Below, piece after piece: positions 43,915-52,088 of a DNA stretch of 64,000 nt. A model generated the notes under the pieces. That model was not told the origin of the DNA. It did not search any database and worked only from the letters and a program-made list of their open reading frames with translations. The position numbers and the translations under genes are program-made. The stretch is taken from the NCBI GenBank assembly GCA_902790215.1, contig CADAQX010000016.1, forward strand, positions 62,001 through 126,000, in the 5' to 3' direction. The DNA comes from an uncultured Bacteroidota bacterium. Lineage in GTDB: Bacteria > Bacteroidota > Bacteroidia > Bacteroidales > P3. Within the stretch, counting starts at the first letter, position 1; each line of letters begins with the position of its first letter.

Positions 43915-45252
43915 ATGAACAAACACACACATCGTCTCTTCGGCCACCCCTCTCAAAAGGGAATGGCTGACGCGACGGATAACTCCCGGTTTTCAGCTTT
44001 CAATTACCAGTTTACGATGGCCCGTCGCTACTTCTTCTCGCGCAAACAGAAGACGGTCATCAACATCATTTCCTGGATATCTCTCATAGGCATTGCCGTC
44101 AGTACGGCGGCACTTATCGTGGTGCTGGGCGTTTACAACGGCATAGGCAACCTCACGCAGACGCTTTTCAACTCTTTCGACCCGCCGCTCCTGGTGCAGC
44201 CTGCCGAGGGCAAGACATTCCACACCTCCGATATCGACTATGCCACGCTCTGTTCTCTCGACGGAGTCACTGCCGTGTCGCAGATTGCCGAAGAGAATGC
44301 GTGGGTGACCTACCGCCACAATGAGGCTATCGTGTCGTTGCGCGGAGTGGATTCGCAATATCCTAAGATAACCGGTCTGGACACGCTGCTTTACGAGGGT
44401 GTTTATGTGCTGAAATCAGAGTATGGGGGATATGGAAACGATTCCGACTCGTTGTCACAGCCTGGCATTAACGCATACACCTATTTCCTCCTCTTCGGTG
44501 CCGAGGTGTACTATAACCTGGGCATCCGCGAGGCTTCCAACCTTCCCGTGGCAGTGCACATCCCCAAGCGTGGTGTGGCAATGGGCCTCACGATGGAGGA
44601 GGCCTTCAATACCGGCTATGCCATGCCTGGAGGCAATTTCTACATACAGCAGGATATTGACAACATGTATGTGGTGGCCGACATATCTTTTGTGCGTCAG
44701 CTGATGGACTATGCCGATGACGAGTGCACTTCGCTGGCCATCGCTCTTCAACCCCGTGCCAAGGTTCAGAAAGTGAAAAAAGAGGTGGCACAGCTGCTCG
44801 GGGACGGTTTTACAGTCAAAGACCGCATGGAACAGCAGCCCATCTACTACAAGGTGTTCCGCAGCGAAAGGTTGGGCATTTATCTGATACTGGCTCTTAT
44901 TGTGCTAATCTCCACCCTCAACCTCATTGCCTCTCTCTCGCTTTTGGTGCTCGACAAGCAGCGCGACATTGCTATCCTGCGCAGCATGGGCATGCAGCGG
45001 CAGCAGGTGCGCCGTATCTTCCGCTTGGAGGGGGTGATGATTTCCGCCATGGGCGTTGTGGCGGGGCTGCTTGTGGGGTTTGTCATTTGTTTCCTGCAGC
45101 AGCGTTTCGGTATAGTAAAGATGGGTAGCAACTTCGTCGTCTCCGCATTCCCTGTGGCCATGCGCGGCATCGATTTCCTCTTCACATTCCTGCTTGTAAT
45201 GGGCCTCAGCTCCCTGGCAGTCCTTTTCGCAGTCCGCAGGTCGAAAATCTGA
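43915..45252 (+). CDS. LolC/E-type ABC permease (FtsX fold)
   Basis: A 445-residue permease with four helices: one near the N-terminus (TVINIISWISLIGIAVSTAALIVVLGVYNG), a large periplasmic domain, and three near the C-terminus (LGIYLILALIVLISTLNLIASLSLLVLDKQRDIAILRSMG and following). The pattern is that of the lipoprotein-releasing LolCDE permease; no ATPase gene lies beside it. The first 35 codons are polar and unlike relatives, which begin near NYQFTMARRYFFSRK, so the true start could be the ATG at about 43978 to 44020; I keep 43915 because it directly follows rbfA. Confidence 0.85.
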   Translation: MNKHTHRLFGHPSQKGMADATDNSRFSAFNYQFTMARRYFFSRKQKTVINIISWISLIGIAVSTAALIVVLGVYNGIGNLTQTLFNSFDPPLLVQPAEGKTFHTSDIDYATLCSLDGVTAVSQIAEENAWVTYRHNEAIVSLRGVDSQYPKITGLDTLLYEGVYVLKSEYGGYGNDSDSLSQPGINAYTYFLLFGAEVYYNLGIREASNLPVAVHIPKRGVAMGLTMEEAFNTGYAMPGGNFYIQQDIDNMYVVADISFVRQLMDYADDECTSLAIALQPRAKVQKVKKEVAQLLGDGFTVKDRMEQQPIYYKVFRSERLGIYLILALIVLISTLNLIASLSLLVLDKQRDIAILRSMGMQRQQVRRIFRLEGVMISAMGVVAGLLVGFVICFLQQRFGIVKMGSNFVVSAFPVAMRGIDFLFTFLLVMGLSSLAVLFAVRRSKI

Positions 45253-45268
45253 GCGGCGACGGCATGCC

Positions 45269-46183
45269 TCAGGGGCAAGGACTTACAAAGGTGACGGCGT
45301 GGCGCAGGTTCTCCACGCGGTAGCGGTTGCTGTGCAGCATCTCGCCGTCAATGACCAGCCAGAAGGGGTCGGGGCTTGCCATTTCCACAGTGTTAGCCTG
45401 TCGGTAGAGCATCAGCTTCTTGACATCAGGCCGGTTGATATGGGTGCCGTGGCTGTAGTCGTCAATCAGCGAGGCGAATTTGAAGAGCGACATGCGCTTG
45501 AAGAGGTTCACCTCCACAAGGCCGTCGTCATTCTTCGAGAGGGGTGCACACATGTAGTTGCCCCCGTTGTAGCGGCCGTTGCCCAGGGTGCATAGCAGCA
45601 TGTAGCCGTCGAAGAATGGCTCGCCGTCCACAGTCATGCGCACATAGTTGCTGCGTGATGTGAAGATGCTCTTGATGATGCCGGTGGTGTAGGAGTGTTT
45701 GCCGCCGATAATGGGCTTGCGGCGCACGTCGTTGCCCACCTTGCACACCATGGCGTCGAAGCCGAAGTTGCACACGTTGATGCTGTAGCGGTTGTTCACT
45801 TTCATTACATCGACGGGGTGGGGGATTCCGTTCACAAGCCGTTCCAAGTCGTTGAAGTCCTCCAGCGTGGCGTAGTACTTGATATAGTCGTTGCCGCTGC
45901 CCGAGGCATACACAGTCACTTGCACGTTGTCGTGGCCGATAATCCCGCTCACCACCTCGTTCAGTGTGCCGTCGCCGCCACAGGCGTAGAAGCGTGCTTC
46001 CTGGCCGGTGTGTTCGTTGCACCAGAGGCTTGTCCAGCGCGTGGCGTCGCCGGGACTCTGGGTAATGTATATTTCATAGTCGAATGACGGGTGTGCCAAG
46101 GCGTGAGCCTCGACTTTCTGGGTAATCTCGGTGGTGGAGTCTTCCTTTCCCGCACAGGGGTTTATGACAAATATGTGCTTCAT
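45269..46183 (-). CDS. Diacylglycerol kinase-family lipid kinase
   Basis: A 304-residue protein of the DagK/YegS class: start KHIFVINPCAGKEDS, then the nucleotide motif FYACGGDGTLNEVVSGI (GGDGT) and SGSGNDYIKYY, then GYMLLCTLGNGRYNGGNYMCAPLSKNDDGLVEVN. It uses ATP to phosphorylate a lipid alcohol at the inner membrane. Convergent with the permease gene, 16 bp apart. The promoter is divergent from that of the oxidoreductase. Confidence 0.9.
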   Translation of the reverse strand: MKHIFVINPCAGKEDSTTEITQKVEAHALAHPSFDYEIYITQSPGDATRWTSLWCNEHTGQEARFYACGGDGTLNEVVSGIIGHDNVQVTVYASGSGNDYIKYYATLEDFNDLERLVNGIPHPVDVMKVNNRYSINVCNFGFDAMVCKVGNDVRRKPIIGGKHSYTTGIIKSIFTSRSNYVRMTVDGEPFFDGYMLLCTLGNGRYNGGNYMCAPLSKNDDGLVEVNLFKRMSLFKFASLIDDYSHGTHINRPDVKKLMLYRQANTVEMASPDPFWLVIDGEMLHSNRYRVENLRHAVTFVSPCP

Positions 46184-46193
46184 AAATCGGGTG

Positions 46194-46261
46194 CAAAATT
46201 ACTAATTTTTTCTCTTATATTGTTTTTTTCTCTGTTGTATGGAAAAAAACAAGTATTTTTG
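46194..46261. promoter_or_regulatory. Divergent promoter pair
   Basis: Minus strand TAATTTTG (46194-46201) serves the lipid kinase (start 46183). Plus strand TATTTTTG (46254-46261) serves the oxidoreductase (start 46292). Confidence 0.65.
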
Positions 46262-46291
46262 CAATCGCGATAATTATAAAAACCTAATACG

Positions 46292-49200
46292 ATGTACAGA
46301 ATCGAAACACACCCTATTTTGGACATCCCGCAGAGCGAGATTGTTGAATTTCTTTATGACGGACAGAAGGTGCAGGGCCGCAAGGGCTACACCATTGCCG
46401 CCGCTCTCCACCAGGCCGGGTTCCCCGTGCACAGCCACAGTATCGACGGCCGCAACCGCAGTCTTAACTGCGGCATCGGCAAGTGCGGCGCCTGTGAAAT
46501 GATTGTCGACGGGCAGATGCGACGCATTTGCATTACCCTTGTCGATGGAGTGAAAGAGGTGCGCCATGTGGACAGCGGTGTCCATGTCCTCCCCGAGGCC
46601 AAGGAACCCCAGCAGCGCGAGGTGAAAATCTACAAGACCCAGGTGGCAATCATCGGTGCCGGCCCCGCAGGACTGGCTTGCCGCGAGCAGCTGAACACCT
46701 TCGGCATCACCAACCTCGTCATCGACAACAACAGCCGCATCGGTGGCCAGTTCAACATGCAGACCCACCAGTTCTTCTTCTTTGAGAAGGAGAAGAAGTT
46801 CGGCGGCATGCGTGGTTTCGATATTGCCAAGACCCTTGCGGGCGACAACCCCGAGGGCATACTGCTCAACAGCACCGTGTGGGACATCCTCGAAGGCGGC
46901 CGTGTGGCTGTGAAGAACATCGTCACTGGCGAAGTGTCGTATGTGGATGCCGAACACCTTGTGGTGGCCACGGGTGCCGTTCCTTTCATGCCTGCCTTCG
47001 AGAACGACGATGTGCCGGGCGTTTACACAGCCGCAGTGTTCCAGAAGATGATGAACCAGGAGCACACACTCCTCGGCAAGCGCGTCCTCACCGTGGGTGC
47101 CGGCAACATTGGCTACCTCACCTCCTATCAGGGCATGCAGGCGGGTGCCACCATCAAGGCCATCATCGAGGCCATGCCCCGCGAGGGCGGCTTCCCTGTA
47201 CAGGCCAACCGTGTGCGCCGTCTGGGCATTCCCATCATGACGGGCTACACCCTCGTACGTGCCATTCCCAACGCCGACTATACAGGCATTACCGGTGCCG
47301 TCATCGCCAAGTGCGAGAACTTCAAAGCCATCCCCGGCACCGAGCAAGTCATTGACGACATCGACATCATCAATATCTGCACAGGCCTCATACCCGACAG
47401 CCAGCTGCTGGTCAAGGGGCGCGAAGTCTTCGGCCTCAACACCTACGGAGCGGGCGACGCCATCCGCATCGGCGAAGGCACCAGTGCTGTGCTTCGTGGC
47501 CGTCAGGTGGCCTACGAGGTGGCACAGGCCATGGGTGTGCGATTCAACTACGACGACTACCTCGACATTTCCCGCCAGTATATCGACTCTCAGCAGCACC
47601 CCGTCCGTCTGCTTGAGAAGCCTAATCTGCCCACACCCGAGCGCATGGTGAAAAAGCCTTTTGTACAGGCCGACTGCCTATACGGCTTTGCCTGCAACCC
47701 CTGCAGCTTCTCCTGCCCGCAGGGTGCCATCACCAAGCCCACCACCTCCTCCACGCCCACCATCGACTATGACAAGTGCATAGGCTGCATGCAGTGCGTC
47801 TCCTCCTGCCCTGGTCTGGCTATCTTCGGCTACGACATGCAGAAGAACGTCTGCTTCCTCCCCATCGAGTACGAGGCAGCTGAAGGCATCGAAGTCTTTA
47901 TGGTGGACAACAACGGCCAGAAGATTGGCGAGGGTGTCATAGAGAAAATCCTCAAGAAAGCCAACAAGACCAACGTCGCCCGCGTACACGTCACCCAGTG
48001 CGACCTGCCGCTGACCGACATCAAGGGCTTCATCATCAAAGACCGTTATCCGAAAACTCTGAACACTCAGAACACTCCGAATACTCAGAACACTCCGAAC
48101 CCCGACTCCGACCCCACCTACCTCTGCCACTGCGAGGACATCAAACTCGACCGCGTTCTTCGCGTGGTGGGCGACCGCAAGACCATCTCTGTGGACGAAC
48201 TCAAGCATATCACCCGTCTCGGCATGGGTCCCTGCCGCGGCAAACGCTGCATACCCCGTGCGCGCCAGATACTCCGTGCCCATGGCATAGAACTGGTGGG
48301 CGACGCCACACCCCGTGCACCCCTCTCCAACCAGGTCACTCTCGGCGATGTGTATAATCCCCATACCAGCGAGACCTACGTCTTCCCGAAGATGAACGAC
48401 GTCAAGCGCGAGAGCATCGCCGTGCTCATCGCCGGTGGCGGCATTGCGGGCAGCGCCCTCTTCCGCTACTTTGCCGAGGCAGGCAAGAACCCCGTCATGA
48501 TTAACTACAGCCGTGGTGCCTCGTGGCGCTGCATAGGTGGCGGCCGTCCGGCCTTCTCCAACCCCGACATTGCCGACATCGCCGTGCACAACCACGAAAT
48601 CTTCAAACAGATGCAGGCCGTGCACAACATCAACTACCGCACCACCCATTATGTCAACCTTGTCCACGACGAGGCCACATACAAGTCGCTCGACGCCTCC
48701 CGCGCATGGAGCGATGCCTACATGATTGATCGCAAGGACTTCAAGAAAGAAATCTCACCCCTCTGGGACGACAGCCGCGACACCTACAGCCACGCCCTCA
48801 TCACCCGCGACTGCTGGCAGGCCACACCGGGCCGTGTCATCGACTACATACGCTGGATAGGCGTGCAGCAGGGCGGCCGCTACTACGAGGACTGCGAGCT
48901 GCTGCATGTGCAGAAAGTGGGCGGACACTATGTCGCGCTGGTGCGCAACCACGAGGGTCAGTACATCGAGTACACCTGCGACCATTTTGTCAACGCCATG
49001 GGCTGGGGTGCCGAGAAATTCATCGACCAGCTCGACCTCGACACCGGCCTCTATCCCGTCAAGCACCAGGCCTTCATCACCCGCCGTCTGCCCATGATGG
49101 GACCCAATGGTGGCCCCCTCGACATGATTATCGACCGTCGCCACTACAAGGGCTTCAGCGCCGTCTATGGTCAGCAGTGGGGACACACCGGCCAGATAAT

Positions 49201-49540
49201 CGGCTGCGCCAGCCCCGACACCGATGCCTACGAGGCTCGCCAGAACATCAAATACAACAGCAAAGAATTCCTCGAAATCGTCTCCGAAGTCTTCGCCGAG
49301 TGGATACCCAACCTGCGCGAAGTGGGCTTCCTCGCCGTCTGGGCAGGCCGCTACACCGAGCCGCGCTACATTGTCGACCCCAATGTGGGACTCTGCACCG
49401 GACTCCGTGGCCACGGCTTCATGCTGGGACAATACCTCGCCAAGCTCTATGTCGATAAGTATCTTGGCCGCGAAGTGCCCTCTTACATGAACGACCTCGC
49501 CATCACCGGCAAGGGCCTCTCCGAGAACGCTTTCAAGTAA
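46292..49540 (+). CDS. Fused iron-sulfur FAD oxidoreductase (sarcosine/opine-oxidase type)
   Basis: 1082 residues that join parts usually made as separate subunits. In order: a [2Fe-2S] domain (CGIGKCGACE, about 60-100); a pyridine-nucleotide/FAD domain with AIIGAGPAGLACREQL (about 115-440); a 2x[4Fe-4S]-like region ACNPCSFSCPQGAI and CIGCMQCVSSCPG (about 460-515); a Bfd-like [2Fe-2S] motif CHCEDIK...GPCRGKRC (about 610-655); then a second FAD domain of the DAO class opening AVLIAGGGIAGSALFRYF (about 705 on) with VNAMGWGAEKF. The layout parallels the A, B and C subunits of heterotrimeric amino-acid or opine dehydrogenases. Substrate unknown. A short tandem repeat sits in the linker at about 587-603. 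Confidence 0.85.
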   Translation: MYRIETHPILDIPQSEIVEFLYDGQKVQGRKGYTIAAALHQAGFPVHSHSIDGRNRSLNCGIGKCGACEMIVDGQMRRICITLVDGVKEVRHVDSGVHVLPEAKEPQQREVKIYKTQVAIIGAGPAGLACREQLNTFGITNLVIDNNSRIGGQFNMQTHQFFFFEKEKKFGGMRGFDIAKTLAGDNPEGILLNSTVWDILEGGRVAVKNIVTGEVSYVDAEHLVVATGAVPFMPAFENDDVPGVYTAAVFQKMMNQEHTLLGKRVLTVGAGNIGYLTSYQGMQAGATIKAIIEAMPREGGFPVQANRVRRLGIPIMTGYTLVRAIPNADYTGITGAVIAKCENFKAIPGTEQVIDDIDIINICTGLIPDSQLLVKGREVFGLNTYGAGDAIRIGEGTSAVLRGRQVAYEVAQAMGVRFNYDDYLDISRQYIDSQQHPVRLLEKPNLPTPERMVKKPFVQADCLYGFACNPCSFSCPQGAITKPTTSSTPTIDYDKCIGCMQCVSSCPGLAIFGYDMQKNVCFLPIEYEAAEGIEVFMVDNNGQKIGEGVIEKILKKANKTNVARVHVTQCDLPLTDIKGFIIKDRYPKTLNTQNTPNTQNTPNPDSDPTYLCHCEDIKLDRVLRVVGDRKTISVDELKHITRLGMGPCRGKRCIPRARQILRAHGIELVGDATPRAPLSNQVTLGDVYNPHTSETYVFPKMNDVKRESIAVLIAGGGIAGSALFRYFAEAGKNPVMINYSRGASWRCIGGGRPAFSNPDIADIAVHNHEIFKQMQAVHNINYRTTHYVNLVHDEATYKSLDASRAWSDAYMIDRKDFKKEISPLWDDSRDTYSHALITRDCWQATPGRVIDYIRWIGVQQGGRYYEDCELLHVQKVGGHYVALVRNHEGQYIEYTCDHFVNAMGWGAEKFIDQLDLDTGLYPVKHQAFITRRLPMMGPNGGPLDMIIDRRHYKGFSAVYGQQWGHTGQIIGCASPDTDAYEARQNIKYNSKEFLEIVSEVFAEWIPNLREVGFLAVWAGRYTEPRYIVDPNVGLCTGLRGHGFMLGQYLAKLYVDKYLGREVPSYMNDLAITGKGLSENAFK
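48052..48101 (+). repeat. In-frame tandem repeat in the oxidoreductase gene
   Basis: Five units of the ACTCTGAAC/ACTCCGAAT type (9-10 bp) encode the linker KTLNTQNTPNTQNTPN before DSDPTYLCHCED. They are the same family as the noncoding TTCTGATTA arrays at 33303, 35334 and 52008. Confidence 0.8.
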
Positions 49541-49555
49541 ACGAAATTAAGGCAA

Positions 49556-49630
49556 AAGTTGATAGTTGAAAGTTGAGAATCGGCTGTCGCACCCAGATGG
49601 TTTTCAACTTTCAACTCTTAACTTTTAAAA
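49556..49630. repeat. CACCCAGATG inverted element, intergenic copy
   Basis: Arms of GTTGAAAGTTGAGAA and TTTTCAACTTTCAAC flank the loop CGGCTGTCGCACCCAGATGG. A second copy with the same loop lies inside a coding sequence at 60127-60208. Confidence 0.85.
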
Positions 49631-49740
49631 ACGCCACGTCGGTACCATTCTGCGACAAACTGTCGCCGTTGTAACGTCGTTCCGTTTACTCAAGCATTAA
49701 CATTCAAGCACTCATGCAATCTCTCTCAAGCGTCGTCATT

Positions 49741-49842
49741 TATTCGATCGTTATTCGATCGTTTTCCACTCTTTTTCCGTTTCAGAAAGGGAAAAATGAG
49801 GGAAACATATCGAAAAACGATGTGATAAAGAACGACGCAACA
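49741..49842. repeat. Reiterated-arm hairpin, copy 3
   Basis: TATTCGATCGT twice in the left arm, centre TTTTTCC-gtttcagaaa-GGGAAAAA, right arm with ATCGAAAAACGATG. Related to the hairpins at 23199 and 39304. Confidence 0.65.
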
Positions 49843-49972
49843 CCGGGTCCTGAAAGCACACAGAGGAACGTTTGGGACAAATATGCGACACTATCGGAAC
49901 GCTGACGAAAGTTGGCGCAATTCCTCACAGAATAAAAAGTAAATTACGCGCGAAGCGGCAGAAAGCAAAGTA

Positions 49973-50034
49973 AGAGGTAGGAGATAAGAACCAGGATTGT
50001 ATGTCACAGTTCCTGGCTCTTAGTTCTTACCTCT
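49973..50034. repeat. 24-bp stem-loop
   Basis: AGAGGTAGGAGATAAGAACC (49973-49992) and its partner to 50034 (inverse AGAGGTAAGAACTAAGAGCC) pair at 20 of 24 positions around a 14-base loop. It lies between convergent genes and could serve as a terminator. Confidence 0.65.
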
Positions 50035-50057
50035 AAACTCGTGCGGGTCAATCTACT

Positions 50058-50081
50058 AAACCCTAACGACCGATTCGGGGT
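50058..50081. repeat. Single end of the terminal-inverted-repeat element
   Basis: AAACCCTAACGACCGATTCG, then GGGT, corresponds to the outer 24 bp of the elements at 842 and 11437. No second end is visible nearby. As with the others it lies just beyond a gene's stop codon (HAD gene, minus strand, 15 bp away). Confidence 0.6.
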
Positions 50082-50096
50082 AAAGCAACGCCACTG

Positions 50097-50738
50097 TTAC
50101 TGGAGCAGGGCGGGGAAGGAATCGACAAGGTGGTCGGGGTTTGCGGCGAGGAGCTGCTGGCGGCTCTGGTTGCCGTAGGTGACGCCGCAGGTGCGGCATC
50201 CGGCAGCGGCACCCATTTGCAGGTCGTATATGGTGTCGCCCACCACGAGGGTTTGGCTGCCTTCGATGCCAAGGCTGCCCATGGCTTTCAGTGCAAGGTC
50301 GGGCGCTGGCTTGGGGCGCAGGGTCTCGTCTTCGCCGTAGGCATGGTCCAGCGGGATATAGCGTGTGATGCCCAGGCTGGTCATCAGTGGGTCGAGCGAC
50401 ATGTGGTGGCGGGAGGAGACAATGGCCATTGTGATGTCAAGGCGGTGCAGTTTGGCAAGTGTATCCAACACTCCGGGGAAGAGGGTGATGTGGTCGAGGG
50501 CAAGCGACGGGAAGATGTCGCGGTAGATGGCGGCGGCTTCCTCCACTTGGTTGTCGGGTGCGGCGGTGGCAATGCGGAAGCACTCGGTGAGGGGCAGGCC
50601 GATGGTTTTGGCTATGGCGACGGGGTCGGCTTCGGGCAGACCCATCCGGCCGAGAGTGCCCTGCACGGTGCGGACGATGCCCTCGCGGGTGTCGGCCAGA
50701 GTGCCGTCGAAATCGAAGAGTATGTTTTTGTACTGCAT
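50097..50738 (-). CDS. HAD-family hydrolase (phosphoglycolate phosphatase-like)
   Basis: 213 residues. Motif I is LFDFDGTLADT, motif II IVSSRHH, motif III KPAPDLA and motif IV VVGDTIYDLQMGAAAG, all intact. The helical cap between motifs I and II is of the Gph/PgmB type. It is a magnesium-dependent phosphatase or mutase; the exact substrate cannot be read, but closeness to galK is compatible with sugar-phosphate work. Confidence 0.9.
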   Translation of the reverse strand: MQYKNILFDFDGTLADTREGIVRTVQGTLGRMGLPEADPVAIAKTIGLPLTECFRIATAAPDNQVEEAAAIYRDIFPSLALDHITLFPGVLDTLAKLHRLDITMAIVSSRHHMSLDPLMTSLGITRYIPLDHAYGEDETLRPKPAPDLALKAMGSLGIEGSQTLVVGDTIYDLQMGAAAGCRTCGVTYGNQSRQQLLAANPDHLVDSFPALLQ

Positions 50739-50847
50739 GCCCCTTTAACGTCGGAATGGTTGTGTTATTGTTTGGCGGTTTGGGTTTTGTTTATACAATA
50801 TAAATGGCGTTGTTGCGTTATATACCGTTGAACAATTAAATACTATT

Positions 50848-52008
50848 ATGGACAGCAAGGTTTTGTTACAGCATTTCGAGCAGCGTTTTGGGAAGAGCAC
50901 TTCCGTTGGCGGGAAAGAGGCTGCCTGTTTTGCAGCCCCCGGGCGCGTTAATCTGATAGGAGAGCATACCGACTACAACGGTGGCTATGTGTTTCCAGGT
51001 GCAGTGGAGCAGTGTTTGATGGCATGGGTGCGACCCAACGGTGGCACGCGGGTGAGACTGTATGCAGTGGATTTGGATGCAGAATGCACATTCGATGTGA
51101 ACGACAGCCAGATGCCCGAGTCGGTGCATTTCCGCTATGTGTATGGCGTGGTGCGCGAGCTGATGGCTTTGGGCGTGAAGGTGGAGGGGTTCGATGCTGT
51201 GTATGGCGGGGATGTCCCGTTGGGTGCTGGCATGTCGTCATCGGCAGCTCTTGAGAGTTGTTTTGCCTTTGCACTGAATGACATCTTTGAAGGACATATC
51301 GACCGTATGGAACTGGCCCGCGCGGGACAGCGCACGGAACACAAATATGTGGGGGTGAAGTGTGGCATTATGGATCAGTTTATTTCGATGCATGGCCGTG
51401 CGGGTAGCCTGGTGCGGCTGGACTGCCGTAGCGGCGAGTTCGAGTATTTCCCGTGGCATCCCAAGGGCTACAGACTAGTGCTGGTGAACAGTTGTGTGAA
51501 GCACGAGTTGGTGGGTTCACCTTATAATGACCGGCGCAACAGCTGCGAGCGGGTGGCCCGGCTGGCGGGATGCGACACATTGCGCGACTGCACTCGGGAG
51601 CAGCTGGAGGCTCTGAAGCCTCAGCTGAGCGACGAGGATTACCGTCGGGCACACTTTGTTCTGGGCGAGGAAGAGCGGGTGCTGGCCGTGTGCGATGCCT
51701 TGAAGCGCGACGATTACGAAGAGGTGGGCAGGCAGATGTATCAGACCCATGGCGGGTTGAGCCGTGAGTATGAGGTGAGCTGCGTGGAGTTGGATTTCCT
51801 GGTGCAGGAGGCTTGGCTCTGCGGGGTGACGGGTGCCCGCCTGATGGGCGGAGGATTCGGCGGCTGCACGATTAATTTGGTGCGCGAGGAACTGTATGAG
51901 AAGTTTGTTGCTGCGGTGCAGCAACGTTACCGCGACCAGTTCGACAGGGAGTGCAAGATTATCCCCGTGGTGATAGGCGACGGGGCTAGGCGGATTGGAT
52001 TGGAGTAA
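50848..52008 (+). CDS. galK: Galactokinase
   Basis: 386 residues of the GHMP kinase family; phosphorylates galactose at C1 (Leloir pathway). The galactokinase signature GRVNLIGEHTDYNGGYVFP is present, followed by the ATP loop PLGAGMSSSAALE and the C-terminal GGGFGGCTINLV. The catalytic Asp is in GIMDQFISMHG. It heads two genes, with a GH97 glycosidase 80 bp downstream. Confidence 0.95.
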   Translation: MDSKVLLQHFEQRFGKSTSVGGKEAACFAAPGRVNLIGEHTDYNGGYVFPGAVEQCLMAWVRPNGGTRVRLYAVDLDAECTFDVNDSQMPESVHFRYVYGVVRELMALGVKVEGFDAVYGGDVPLGAGMSSSAALESCFAFALNDIFEGHIDRMELARAGQRTEHKYVGVKCGIMDQFISMHGRAGSLVRLDCRSGEFEYFPWHPKGYRLVLVNSCVKHELVGSPYNDRRNSCERVARLAGCDTLRDCTREQLEALKPQLSDEDYRRAHFVLGEEERVLAVCDALKRDDYEEVGRQMYQTHGGLSREYEVSCVELDFLVQEAWLCGVTGARLMGGGFGGCTINLVREELYEKFVAAVQQRYRDQFDRECKIIPVVIGDGARRIGLE

Positions 52009-52071
52009 TCGGAGTGTTCTGAGTAATCGGAATATCCCGAATATTCTGATTATTCAGAATTAATCGGAAAA
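52008..52071. repeat. Degenerate 9-10 bp tandem repeat
   Basis: AATCGGAGTGTTCTGAGTAA, then AATCGGAATATCCCGAATAT and TCTGATTATTC form five to six imperfect units. It lies between galK and the GH97 gene; the first bases overlap the galK stop. Confidence 0.7.
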
Positions 52072-52088
52072 ACTAAAACTACTGTATA

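Larger units (their letters stand above)
49541..50096. other. Intergenic stretch packed with palindromes
   Basis: 556 bp without a gene. From left to right it holds an inverted element with core GCTGTCGCACCCAGATGG (49556-49630), TCAAGCATT units (about 49690-49720), the reiterated-arm hairpin copy 3 (49741-49842), a 24-bp stem-loop (49973-50034) and one end of the terminal-inverted-repeat element (50058-50081). Confidence 0.7.

Noticed and set aside
47678-48667. 329-codon frame opposite the oxidoreductase
   Set aside because: Antisense shadow in GC-rich coding sequence.
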